DNA from: a virus
Direction: 5' to 3' (one strand)
DNA length: 23,045 nucleotides
Virus record (IMG/VR): IMGVR_UViG_3300025769_011870
Coordinates: 1-23,045 of that record
A model generated the notes under the pieces. That model did no database searches, was not told where the DNA came from, and worked only from the letters and a program-made list of their open reading frames with translations. Shown here one piece after another: positions 7,666 to 13,499 of the stretch (the first letter of the stretch is position 1; each line of letters begins with the position of its first letter). The position numbers were made by a program, and so were the translations under genes.

Positions 7666-8503
7666 CAACCCCCACTGGATTCCATTCTCTATAAGATAAC
7701 ACGAGTTGCCCTGGATGCCAAACCTGTTTACGTTCTTCTGACGCAAGGTAGACACAATAGCGATCCCAACTGTCGATGGGGTGCCACCAGTTCAACTCCA
7801 ACTCTTCGTCTCCTTCTATTATAGTCTCTCCGAACGTGTTGTCAAGCCCAAAGTTCTCCTCGTAGTAACTTTCTTCGTTTGCCAGTTCGTCCCCCAATAG
7901 TAGGCTATGTTCTACTTCCTTGAAAATTTTCTCAACTTCTACTAAATGGCTATTGTTGAAGGTAAAACCAAGAAGGTCGTTGGTTAGGAAGGATCTGCCG
8001 TTGTGGGTTAGGACAAAGTTATGATCTTTTGCTATTGCGAGCCGATGATCGCGCAATTGGAGCGGATCATAGACGGAATAGGGAAAAGACACATAATAGC
8101 GGATCGGTGCCATCCATTTGCTAATGTCAGAAGCGATGGAATGTGCCTTTTTCGCGCCCCAAAGGATGTTCCAAGGAAGGCAGCCCATTTTGTTCCAATG
8201 TTTGGTTGCCGTTGGGACATAAAAAATGGGAACAGGTCGTCTTTGTTCGCTTGGGAAGCGGTTTCTGCGGCGTAGATAAACCGGGTCTTGGATGAAGTCG
8301 CCCATTCTGTGGCGTAGAAGGGGCGTTGTGTCGTCATTTGCGACGATCCAAATGGTTTTGCAACCTGCAACGGCTGCTTCTAAGACGGCCCGTTCAATCG
8401 CGTGGTAGTTGGGTGCGATTGGCATAAGGCTGTCGTGCCACTCCATGTTAAAACCAAGGTTTTTTGTGGCAACCGGGACTATTCCTGCGAGGTGTGTTTT
8501 CAT
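7655..8503 (-). CDS. Unassigned protein, nucleotidyltransferase-like N-terminus
   Basis: 282 residues. The first ~60 resemble the opening of sugar-nucleotidyltransferase folds: GIVPVA near the start, LMPIAPN, then HAIERAVLEAAVAGC followed by KTIWIVANDD, matching the helix-strand pattern after a nucleotide-binding loop. The Gly-rich GxGTR signature loop is absent, so catalysis is doubtful. The rest (FYVPTATKHW, PYSVYDPLQLRDHR, an acidic region 200-240, and Trp-rich NWWHPIDSWDRY) matches nothing I know. The start overlaps the upstream gene (ATGA) and the end overlaps dnaE by 11 bp, so the three are translated together. The dnaE promoter lies inside its 3' third. Confidence 0.7.
   Translation of the reverse strand: MKTHLAGIVPVATKNLGFNMEWHDSLMPIAPNYHAIERAVLEAAVAGCKTIWIVANDDTTPLLRHRMGDFIQDPVYLRRRNRFPSEQRRPVPIFYVPTATKHWNKMGCLPWNILWGAKKAHSIASDISKWMAPIRYYVSFPYSVYDPLQLRDHRLAIAKDHNFVLTHNGRSFLTNDLLGFTFNNSHLVEVEKIFKEVEHSLLLGDELANEESYYEENFGLDNTFGETIIEGDEELELNWWHPIDSWDRYCVYLASEERKQVWHPGQLVLSYREWNPVGVDDE
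7818..7845 (-). promoter_or_regulatory. Internal promoter for dnaE
   Basis: Perfect consensus boxes TTGACA (7840-7845) and TATAAT (7818-7823) with a 16-bp spacer, located inside the preceding gene about 150 bp upstream of the dnaE start. No inverted repeat is centred on this -10 box. It would let dnaE be made independently of the upstream gene pair. Confidence 0.75.
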
Positions 8504-9363
8504 AGGGCGTCTGTGATCTTTCCTAAATAGCCTGTGGGTTTCTTCGTAGAGGTTAAAAGCTCGTGGAGTTCTTCATAGTGGAACTCAAAGCGTGGGTCGA
8601 TTTCGTAATAACGGCGAATTTGGGGATGAACCTCTCTTTCGGCGGGTTCGAGGATGATGGAAAGATATTTTTGCTTTCCTCCTCGTTTCTTGTCAATGCC
8701 GTTTTTGCTGCCTTTGATGCCTGCCTTTTTCATCATTTCTTCGACGACAAATTTGACCATTGTGTCGGAATATTCGAAGTCTCCAAGTTGGGCGTCGGTG
8801 AGATGGGAGATGGCAACGAGGTCTTTGAAGGTTTTATTGTCGGAGCGGTCTGTTGGGTAGAAAAAAATTTGGCTCGCGAAATCGCCTTCGCCTTTGAGGG
8901 TTTTCACGTCGTGGACGGAGCAACGACGGACATTTACCCAATCGACAACCCGGTTCTTTTCCTTTATTTCGCCCGAAATGTCGGGCAGGCCGGCGATGCC
9001 TTCGTCGTCAAAAATGTGTAGTTTCGTAAATGTGCCTTTTATGAGCCGCTGGTTCTTTGTGACTATTCTAAGGTTGTTTTCCTCGACCCTTATGCTTCCT
9101 GCGAGGTCTGAAAGTGGCACCAACCCTGCGAGTCCAAGCAAGAGCATTAGCCTTTGCCAAACGAACCTTTCGTCGTAAGCCTGGAACGGCTCCAAGCCCA
9201 TAAAAGAGAGGTCATAGTCCTCGCTGATCTCGTTGAACCTAAACGGCTCGTTTGATGAGGCGAATAGGACTGGTAATCGCCTCATAAACGCAAAGAGCAA
9301 GGCTGCCGTGGAAGATCCCAAGACAACCTCGCCCCACTCATAGATGTGTCTGTCAAGCCTCAT
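8500..9363 (-). CDS. Unassigned protein, dinucleotide-binding-like N-terminus
   Basis: 287 residues. The opening WGEVVLGSSTAALLFAFM is hydrophobic strand, glycine/small-residue turn, hydrophobic helix. This resembles a Rossmann beta-alpha start of FAD/NAD-binding proteins but lacks the full GxGxxG. LPVLFASSNEPFRF follows as the next strand. Later parts include DVKTLKGEGDFASQIFFYP, a Lys/Gly-rich patch (GSKNGIDKKRGGK) and an acidic C-terminus. I do not recognise a family, though proteins with this opening look familiar from marine phages. It overlaps its neighbours by ATGA at both ends (CPBP protease gene upstream, nucleotidyltransferase-like gene downstream), suggesting a joint function with the latter. 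Confidence 0.7.
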   Translation of the reverse strand: MRLDRHIYEWGEVVLGSSTAALLFAFMRRLPVLFASSNEPFRFNEISEDYDLSFMGLEPFQAYDERFVWQRLMLLLGLAGLVPLSDLAGSIRVEENNLRIVTKNQRLIKGTFTKLHIFDDEGIAGLPDISGEIKEKNRVVDWVNVRRCSVHDVKTLKGEGDFASQIFFYPTDRSDNKTFKDLVAISHLTDAQLGDFEYSDTMVKFVVEEMMKKAGIKGSKNGIDKKRGGKQKYLSIILEPAEREVHPQIRRYYEIDPRFEFHYEELHELLTSTKKPTGYLGKITDAL

Positions 9364-9782
9364 AGAAGAGTTAGCAGGATCCCTGTGGTGTTATGGGCAA
9401 TGTGCGCTGCCATTGGATATTTGATGCTGCCAGTCGTCAGCCTTAGCCAGCCCAAAAAGAAAGAAATGGGCATAAGTGCTAAAATGATCTCATAGTCCAT
9501 ATGACAAACCGCGAACAGAATAGATGTTATGATCATAACTTGTTCTTGGTTGAACACTCTGCTAAAAATCCGCCACAAAAAGCTTCGGAAAGCCCACTCT
9601 TCCAAGAGGGGAGACAGAATCACAAGACTAAAAACAATAAAGTACAAACTCACGCCAAAAACGTCCTCTGACAGCTTCTGGAGTTCTATGGCGGACTCGG
9701 GCGCTTCTGTCAGAGCAGAGTAAATGGTAGAAACCAATAGATTTATTAGCATACCACCTGCTATTGGCGTGAGGTACTTCAC
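9360..9782 (-). CDS. CPBP-family intramembrane metalloprotease
   Basis: 140-residue integral membrane protein of the CAAX protease/bacteriocin-processing (ABI/CPBP) superfamily, shorter than the usual 200-280 residues. The three signatures are present: EEWAFR (Glu61, Glu62, Arg66), FAVCH (Phe90, His94) and HIAHN (His127, Asn131). Four hydrophobic segments run approximately 7-24, 43-60, 82-99 and 102-117, with a final one at 123-140. Family members cleave or modify membrane proteins and prenylated peptides, and some protect against bacteriocins. Its substrate here is unknown; the position next to the lysis-type genes suggests action on the host envelope. The start is GTG, overlapping the small basic gene upstream by 4 bp. 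Confidence 0.85.
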   Translation of the reverse strand: MKYLTPIAGGMLINLLVSTIYSALTEAPESAIELQKLSEDVFGVSLYFIVFSLVILSPLLEEWAFRSFLWRIFSRVFNQEQVMIITSILFAVCHMDYEIILALMPISFFLGWLRLTTGSIKYPMAAHIAHNTTGILLTLL

Positions 9783-9928
9783 TTTCCTTGCCCTCTATAC
9801 TTCTTCTTATAACCCTTTGGAACAATGCCGTTGGAGTTCAAACTCTTACGCCTAGTTCCACGTCCATTTCCAATGCTCGTCTTCTTCATTCTGCGACCCC
9901 TTGGAGCCCAGCTATTCTTCACACTCAT
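9779..9928 (-). CDS. Small basic phage protein ending in KKKYRGQGK
   Basis: 49 residues from ATG at 9928, just inside the glutaredoxin 3' end (17-bp overlap). About one third of residues are Lys or Arg, with no acidic residue visible. The core GNGRGTRRKSLNSNG and the C-terminus YKKKYRGQGK resemble small basic proteins I recall from T4-like marine phages, whose role is unknown. It may bind nucleic acid or ribosomes. The open reading frame is supported by an upstream GGAGGTGAG, close coupling to both neighbours and an exact GTGA junction with the CPBP gene. Confidence 0.8.
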   Translation of the reverse strand: MSVKNSWAPRGRRMKKTSIGNGRGTRRKSLNSNGIVPKGYKKKYRGQGK

Positions 9929-10157
9929 CACTCACCTCCGAGAAATAAACTTTTAGATCTGAACAACCGCCGATGAACTCTCCATCACAAAAAATTTGTG
10001 GGAGGGTTTCGCATCCGGTGGCTTCGGTAAGAGCCTCTTTTGCCTCTTCATCGTTCGTCACGTTAAACACACGAAAGTCGCAACCTTGTCTTACAAGGAT
10101 GCTGACTGCCTCAACACAAAAGTTGCAATAACTTGCCGTATATACATCATATGTCAT
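9912..10157 (-). CDS. Glutaredoxin
   Basis: 81-residue thiol oxidoreductase. The start MTYDVYTASYCNFC places the CxxC active site at Cys11/Cys14; the family also shows the cis-Pro TLPQIF (51-56) and the glutathione-binding GGCSDL (63-68), where GGxxDL is typical. Length is normal for glutaredoxin. I chose ATG at 10157 because it overlaps the transglycosylase stop (TAATG) and has GGAGGAG upstream; a longer in-frame reading is only the preceding gene in another frame. It probably reduces the phage ribonucleotide reductase or other proteins, alongside thioredoxin. Its place among lysis-type genes is not explained. Confidence 0.92.
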   Translation of the reverse strand: MTYDVYTASYCNFCVEAVSILVRQGCDFRVFNVTNDEEAKEALTEATGCETLPQIFCDGEFIGGCSDLKVYFSEVSDECEE

Positions 10158-10621
10158 TATTCGTTCTCCTCCTCTGTTTTTAGCTTCTTCCTCATAGAAG
10201 AAAGTGCCTTGTCGTATTCCAGCTTGGAAGCATAAACCTTTCTGGCATAGTTGTAAGACCACTGTGGAGGGTTGTAGCCTCCGTTGTAGAAAGCCAAAGC
10301 CCTAACAGGGTCTTGCTGAACTTCTAGGCTATTAAGAAAGTCGATTCCAACCTTGAGGTTCTGAATAGGGTTGTAGAGATCTCTTGCTTCTAGGCGCTGC
10401 ATGCGATGCCAGTGCCATCTTGGAATTACTTGCATAAGACCTCGATCATCTGACTCACCAAGAGCATTTGGGTCACAACGACTCTCGTGGTGCACAACGC
10501 TCAAAATAAGTGTCTTTTCAACACCGTTGCTTTCTGAGATCATCTCAATGTTTTCGGCCAACTCTGGTGTTCCAAAGGTGGTGCCGCAAACTGCTGCTAC
10601 AAGATTAACCCACTTCATCAT
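10157..10621 (-). CDS. Lytic transglycosylase (SLT domain), exported
   Basis: 154 residues. A hydrophobic N-terminus (MMKWVNLVAAVCGTTFGT) looks like a signal peptide or anchor, though its basic end is weak. The SLT domain follows: ILSVVHHESRCDP with catalytic Glu46, then the GLMQVIP motif (61-67), LYNPIQNLKVGIDFLN, and ALAFYNGGYNP, which corresponds to the AYNAG motif. It cleaves peptidoglycan between MurNAc and GlcNAc. The C-terminus is a Lys/Glu-rich tail. The start overlaps the matrixin stop region by 17 bp and it follows the PAS/two-TM and matrixin genes, so it is the likely endolysin or a cell-wall entry enzyme. Two adjacent ATGs (10621, 10618) are both possible. Confidence 0.92.
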   Translation of the reverse strand: MMKWVNLVAAVCGTTFGTPELAENIEMISESNGVEKTLILSVVHHESRCDPNALGESDDRGLMQVIPRWHWHRMQRLEARDLYNPIQNLKVGIDFLNSLEVQQDPVRALAFYNGGYNPPQWSYNYARKVYASKLEYDKALSSMRKKLKTEEENE

Positions 10622-11270
10622 TTACTCTCCTCGTTCGAAATGCTAAAATGGCTGCCCACCAAAAAGGAAAGTTTCCTACATGCTGACAACCTGAATCTTT
10701 GACTTCATCAGCAGTAGTTCTATTGTAAATAGTTGTTACTGCCTCGATATCGTCATTATGAATAGTGCGGATCTCGCCAGGCTTTATTCTGTCGTGCATA
10801 ACCGCCTCTCTAACCTCGCTATGGCCAAGGCCAAGGGCATGACCGACTTCGTGGCGAACAGTTGAAAGAAGATCGACGCTCAATGGATCATCGCCCCAGC
10901 CGTTAGGTGGATCGGCTTGAAGCAGAAGATCAAACTCCGCAATCACGCCTTCCGAGTTGACCCAGACACGAGTTACTGCGAGGGTTGTGGATGGGTGCTC
11001 CCACTCTGTAAGAAACCCAACCTCGCTGATTCCATTTTGTTCGTCTCTTGCCTCGTCTGTTGGGCGGCCTCCATAAAAGCGAACCAGACTATCGCTGGCT
11101 TCTTCCCACTCTTCAAAGCCTTCGTGGATAATGTCAATAGCCTCTGGGAATGGTGCTGATCCAACATCCATCCGGTAATCAATGGCCGTTTCAGCCCACC
11201 TGATAGGGACGCCCTCAGGGGTTTCCTGTTGCGTCCAAGCAAGCGCGGCGGTTGCCATAAGTGTTAGCAT
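10605..11270 (-). CDS. Matrixin-like secreted zinc metalloprotease
   Basis: 221-residue metzincin protease. A short hydrophobic start (MLTLMATAALAWT) suggests a signal peptide. The zinc motif HEVGHALGLGH places His140, Glu141, His144 and His150; Met158 in REAVMH fits the Met-turn. Upstream, EWEEASDSLVRF and the Asp/Gly stretch PPNGWGDDP match matrixin structure. The C-terminus is Cys195, a short hydrophobic stretch FPFWWAAILAF (201-211), then Arg/Arg: a tail resembling MYXO-CTERM or PEP-CTERM-like sorting signals of Myxococcota surface proteases, here without clear family proof. No propeptide Cys switch is visible. It has its own promoter. It might cut the host envelope or cell-surface proteins during lysis. 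Confidence 0.9.
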   Translation of the reverse strand: MLTLMATAALAWTQQETPEGVPIRWAETAIDYRMDVGSAPFPEAIDIIHEGFEEWEEASDSLVRFYGGRPTDEARDEQNGISEVGFLTEWEHPSTTLAVTRVWVNSEGVIAEFDLLLQADPPNGWGDDPLSVDLLSTVRHEVGHALGLGHSEVREAVMHDRIKPGEIRTIHNDDIEAVTTIYNRTTADEVKDSGCQHVGNFPFWWAAILAFRTRRVNDEVG

Positions 11271-11278
11271 CCTTCCCT

Positions 11279-11319
11279 CTCCTCATAAATAACATAGCAC
11301 GAGGAGCAGAGGAAGTCAA
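11279..11319 (-). promoter_or_regulatory. Promoter of the matrixin gene with RBS-covering repeat
   Basis: TTGACT (11314-11319), 17-bp spacer, TATGTT (11291-11296). The 6-bp inverted repeat 11279-11284/11301-11306 has a 16-bp gap and is centred 1 bp from the middle of the -10 box. Its downstream arm, GAGGAG in the mRNA, is the ribosome-binding site 8 bases before the ATG. Confidence 0.8.
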
Positions 11320-11320
11320 G

Positions 11321-12046
11321 CTAATCTTGGACTCTATTTCTGGAGTCGAACACAGAGGCCATCGCAGATCCCAAAATGCCTGTTAGGACCAAAAGAACTC
11401 GTTCGATCATCGCAAGACCATCGGGGTCGGTTGTGCCTGTGGCCCACTGAGCGACGATCAGCATTCCAAGCATCATTATGAGTCCAACAGTTCCAGCAAA
11501 GATCTGCCTCAAAAGGGTTATTTGACCTGAAAGGCGTTTTTGTCTCAATAGGCCGTCTTCTGCTAAAAGCTTGGCTTCGTTTGCCTCTGATTTGGCTATT
11601 TCTGCTTTTTTGAGGGCTTCTTGTAGTTCTTTTTCTCTTTCTACCTCTGGGCCTCTGTCTTTGAAGAAAGCAACGAAATAACGCTCTTCTGTGTTTCTGA
11701 CATCACAAACATTTGCTGACAGAGGAGCAAGCGTTCCATCGGCTCTAACACCTTCTAACTTTCTCCAAGCACCCATAATGGTGCTTGGTCTAACCTTGCC
11801 ACCGTTGGCTTTTTCAACATATGTGGAAACATTTGATCTGTGGTTTTGAGCTATTTTTGGTGGCATCAAAGAGCGCACATCCAGCCCGATCATCGCCTTT
11901 TGACTTGGGTAGCCAAAAAGAGCGACGGCAGGGCCATTAGCATAGAGTATTTCTATGTTGCCGCTGCCGTCTGTTGGGACTGAGCCAATAACCATTGCTA
12001 TTTGTGCTCTTTCACCGATGTATTCTATCGTTTCTATGACTTTCAT
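11321..12046 (-). CDS. PAS domain fused to coiled coil and two TM segments
   Basis: 241 residues. A PAS domain (about 15-130) shows ILYANGPAVALFGYPSQ, a LMPPKIAQNH loop, RADGTLAPLSANV and YFVAFFKDR, the usual PAS strand order. The region corresponding to the FixL heme His (RPSTIMG) has no His, so a heme sensor of that type is unlikely. Residues 134-170 are a Glu/Lys/Ala coiled coil. Two transmembrane helices (182-202 and 212-233) with a short loop containing TTDPDG end the protein, and a charged tail follows. There is no kinase, cyclase or DNA-binding output, so the membrane pair is the output: possibly a holin whose opening is controlled by the PAS domain. The gene lies immediately before protease and transglycosylase genes. 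The start was chosen at ATG 12046. Confidence 0.8.
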   Translation of the reverse strand: MKVIETIEYIGERAQIAMVIGSVPTDGSGNIEILYANGPAVALFGYPSQKAMIGLDVRSLMPPKIAQNHRSNVSTYVEKANGGKVRPSTIMGAWRKLEGVRADGTLAPLSANVCDVRNTEERYFVAFFKDRGPEVEREKELQEALKKAEIAKSEANEAKLLAEDGLLRQKRLSGQITLLRQIFAGTVGLIMMLGMLIVAQWATGTTDPDGLAMIERVLLVLTGILGSAMASVFDSRNRVQD

Positions 12047-12083
12047 CAACAATAAGTAGTTTGTTGATTACGCTTCCTCCTCC
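12047..12083 (-). promoter_or_regulatory. RBS separated from the PAS gene start by a hairpin
   Basis: The only good ribosome-binding site (GGAGGAGG, within 12073-12083) lies far from ATG 12046. Between them CAACAA (12066-12061) and TTGTTG (12052-12047) form a perfect 6-bp hairpin with an 8-base loop that ends right at the ATG. Folding it would shorten the effective spacing to about 9 bases. Confidence 0.55.
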
Positions 12084-12301
12084 CAAAAAACGCCATCCTC
12101 TTCTACAAGAACCTTGGCTTCAAACCTCTCAATAAGAAGATCCCAAAACTCTTTTCCAACAACTGCACACTCTTGTCCAAAGTAGTTTTTTAGCCACTGA
12201 TGGCGTTCCCAACTATTCGGCATCGGAACAAAGATGGAACTGATCTCTGTGTTTCCGTAGGCGTTGATGTTTGTTCTTCTAATGAACTGGCATCTTTTCA
12301 T
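12068..12301 (-). CDS. Small protein of unknown function
   Basis: 77 residues from ATG at 12301, with the shared GGAGAGCGAAGA leader in front. The sequence begins MKRCQFIRRTNIN and continues with NSWERHQWLKNYFG and FWDLLIERFEAKV; the C-terminus is acidic. I see no known domain. The gene starts only 12 bases after the U-tract of an intrinsic terminator, so its expression depends on read-through of that terminator or on an unseen promoter. Its last codons carry the strong AGGAGG that probably serves the PAS/TM gene. This makes it the first gene of the lysis-like group. Confidence 0.7.
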   Translation of the reverse strand: MKRCQFIRRTNINAYGNTEISSIFVPMPNSWERHQWLKNYFGQECAVVGKEFWDLLIERFEAKVLVEEDGVFWEEEA

Positions 12302-12313
12302 TCTTCGCTCTCC
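12298..12313 (-). repeat. Repeated gene-junction leader, copy 1 of 8
   Basis: GGAGAGCGAAGAATGA in the mRNA, supplying ribosome-binding site and start codon for the 77-residue gene. The identical 16-mer recurs at 13069-13084, 13233-13248, 13496-13511 and 13770-13785. Variants lie at 13672-13687, 14503-14518 and 14766-14781. At copies 2 to 5 its last bases also encode Glu-Ser-Glu-Glu-stop of the upstream gene. Confidence 0.9.
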
Positions 12314-12345
12314 AAAAAAAGGTGTTAGGCAACCACCCACCTAAC
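12314..12345 (-). terminator. Intrinsic terminator at the end of the structured RNA
   Basis: Hairpin GTTAGG (12345-12340)/CCTAAC (12329-12324) with a 10-base loop, followed after ACC by seven T residues (12320-12314). The T-run is followed almost at once by the ribosome-binding site of the 77-residue gene, so it could also act as an attenuator. Confidence 0.8.
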
Positions 12346-12554
12346 TGACTGTTTCCAGTCCCACCCGCAGATTAGCAATCATGGAGTTTATCCCTCTCCT
12401 GCTTGATCCTTACAATCGGGGTAACTTCATTATGGAATAGAGTGGTGGGGTTTAAACCCACAGGTGTTCAAGTATTCCTTTGTTAGACTCTTATTCCTTG
12501 AACCGGGTCGTTTATCGTCTCAGTAGAACCCTGCGTAATACCGCCTCACTCTAT
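12314..12554 (-). ncRNA. Structured RNA or attenuator leader with tRNA-like end domain
   Basis: About 240 nt without a convincing reading frame, running from a strong promoter to an intrinsic terminator. From the predicted start (12554) eight bases, ATAGAGTG, pair perfectly with CACTCTAT (12444-12437). Directly abutting is a 5-bp hairpin GTGGG-TTTAAAC-CCCAC (12461-12445) with a 7-base T-loop-like sequence, and after the stem come T and CCA (12436-12433). In between are three possible hairpins, including GTTCAAG/CTTGAAC around a 24-base loop. After position 12433 there is a long imperfect hairpin, then GACTG-GAAA-CAGTC (12360-12347), a perfect GNRA-type stem, and the terminator. I cannot match it to a known RNA. 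It lacks a cloverleaf and an anticodon arm of normal size. Confidence 0.65.
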
Positions 12555-12875
12555 GTTCATAGTATACCACCCACCAATCCGTCCGTCAAGTCTTGAAAGT
12601 AGATTTACAGAGGTGTGAGTGCCATCTGGATCGGGCGAAATCTCTTGCAACTTATCATCAAGCATTTTGATTTCTTCTGCCGCTCTGCGACAAAGAGACT
12701 CAAGACGAAGAACCTCAAGAAAATAAACTTGTTCATCCAAGCGTCCGTATTTGATGAGCATACGCTTCATAACAGCAGTTGCAGTAGATTCAGGAAAATA
12801 CTTTTTTGCGTTTTGGATAACTTCATCGTCAGACATTTGAGCGATTTCCTTTGCAATTTGATCTTCCATGCTCAT
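12546..12875 (-). CDS. Small helical protein of unknown function
   Basis: 109 residues starting MSMEDQIAKEIAQMSDDEVI. It is mostly helical, with probable coiled coil across YFLEVLRLESLCRRAAEEIKMLDDKL (about 50-80). I recognise no family. ATG at 12875 overlaps the upstream stop in ATGA. The 3' end doubles as the promoter of the structured RNA: the last codons (GGWYTMNIE) contain the -10 box TATACT. This dual use may constrain the C-terminal sequence. Confidence 0.72.
   Translation of the reverse strand: MSMEDQIAKEIAQMSDDEVIQNAKKYFPESTATAVMKRMLIKYGRLDEQVYFLEVLRLESLCRRAAEEIKMLDDKLQEISPDPDGTHTSVNLLSRLDGRIGGWYTMNIE
12561..12589 (-). promoter_or_regulatory. Strong promoter of the structured RNA
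   Basis: TTGACG (12584-12589), 17-bp spacer, TATACT (12561-12566). It lies inside the 3' end of the upstream 109-residue gene, and the predicted transcription start coincides with the first base of the closing stem of the RNA. Confidence 0.85.
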
Positions 12876-13072
12876 TTCATAACCTTCACATAGCCAGTAG
12901 GCTCTTGTGTCGTTTCACCGTGGAACCACCAGATAGTCAGGCGGTCTTGAAAATAATCATTGTGGCGATAGAAGTCTTTTTCAATGTCTATTAAAAGACC
13001 AATATCATGCTTTTTCTTTTTGAAGTTTTCGTCCCACTGACTTTTTGGTCTTACAAGATCACCGACTTTCAT
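12872..13072 (-). CDS. Small phage protein, MKVGDLV...PTGYVKVM type
   Basis: 66 residues, beginning MKVGDLVRPKSQWD and ending PTGYVKVMK. The layout (GDLV at the start, GLLIDI, RLTIWWFHG, GYVKV at the end) is a short all-beta pattern, like small SH3/KOW-type barrels often seen in phage genomes. Function is unknown. It starts with the repeated GGAGAGCGAAGAATG leader and its ATG overlaps the upstream TGA. A binding role towards host RNA polymerase or ribosomes would fit a KOW-like fold but is speculation. Confidence 0.75.
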   Translation of the reverse strand: MKVGDLVRPKSQWDENFKKKKHDIGLLIDIEKDFYRHNDYFQDRLTIWWFHGETTQEPTGYVKVMK

Positions 13073-13236
13073 TCTTCGCTCTCCATGGAATCAAGATATA
13101 GAAACAACTCTTCTTCAAGTTGAAACATAGCAGCCCTAAAATGCAGAGCCCTCTCAAAAGAGCGGTCAGACTTCTTGGCTTCTCTGAATGCTTCTCTGAG
13201 TTTCATGATTAAAAGAGTCAGGTCAGGTGATTTCAT
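13069..13236 (-). CDS. Tiny helical protein ending ESEE
   Basis: 55 residues (MKSPDLTLLIMKLREAF...). Predicted to be almost entirely one amphipathic helix, with Lys/Arg/Glu repeats and a hydrophobic stripe; no domain is recognised. Support for coding comes from the ATGA overlaps at both ends and from the same start leader used by neighbouring genes. Its last codons, Glu-Ser-Glu-Glu-stop, are themselves the leader of the next gene. Confidence 0.65.
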   Translation of the reverse strand: MKSPDLTLLIMKLREAFREAKKSDRSFERALHFRAAMFQLEEELFLYLDSMESEE

Positions 13237-13499
13237 TCTTCGCTCTCCACAACATAGAACTCGCTATTACAGCAGTGCTCTCTCATCTCAACTTCGTCGC
13301 CTTCTTTATAGCCTTTGCTGTGCCAATAGGTGTCGCAACCCTCATTTGGGCCAATAACATAAATTCCTCGGTAGATTGCTGACCCGTGTGAAATGCCGTC
13401 CTCATCAAATAGAGTTCCAACTGGAAACATTTCTTCTTCGTAGAATGCTTCGGTTCCTTCCTTGAACCAAGTGTCGGGTTTAACAAAGTATCTTTTCAT
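13233..13499 (-). CDS. Small acidic protein of unknown function
   Basis: 88 residues from ATG at 13499 (MKRYFVKPDTWFKEGTEAF). It contains several aromatic/glycine beta-like segments (EEMFPVGTLFDEDG, SAIYRGIYVIGPNEG) and a CC pair in REHCCNSEFYVV; it ends ESEE. I recognise no family. The pattern GTLFDEDG...RGIYVIG suggests a small beta-barrel. The longer upstream in-frame reading is only the previous gene in another frame, since the shared ribosome-binding leader sits exactly before this ATG. Confidence 0.7.
   Translation of the reverse strand: MKRYFVKPDTWFKEGTEAFYEEEMFPVGTLFDEDGISHGSAIYRGIYVIGPNEGCDTYWHSKGYKEGDEVEMREHCCNSEFYVVESEE

Noticed and set aside
7666-7755. 30-residue N-terminal extension of DnaE
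   Set aside because: It lies in another frame of the preceding gene. ATG at 7665 overlaps that gene's stop and directly precedes the PHP domain.
12433-12554. A true tRNA or tmRNA
   Set aside because: Acceptor/T-arm-like pairing and CCA are present, but there is no normal D or anticodon arm, the T-loop lacks the usual TTC, and no tag peptide frame or tmRNA length fits.
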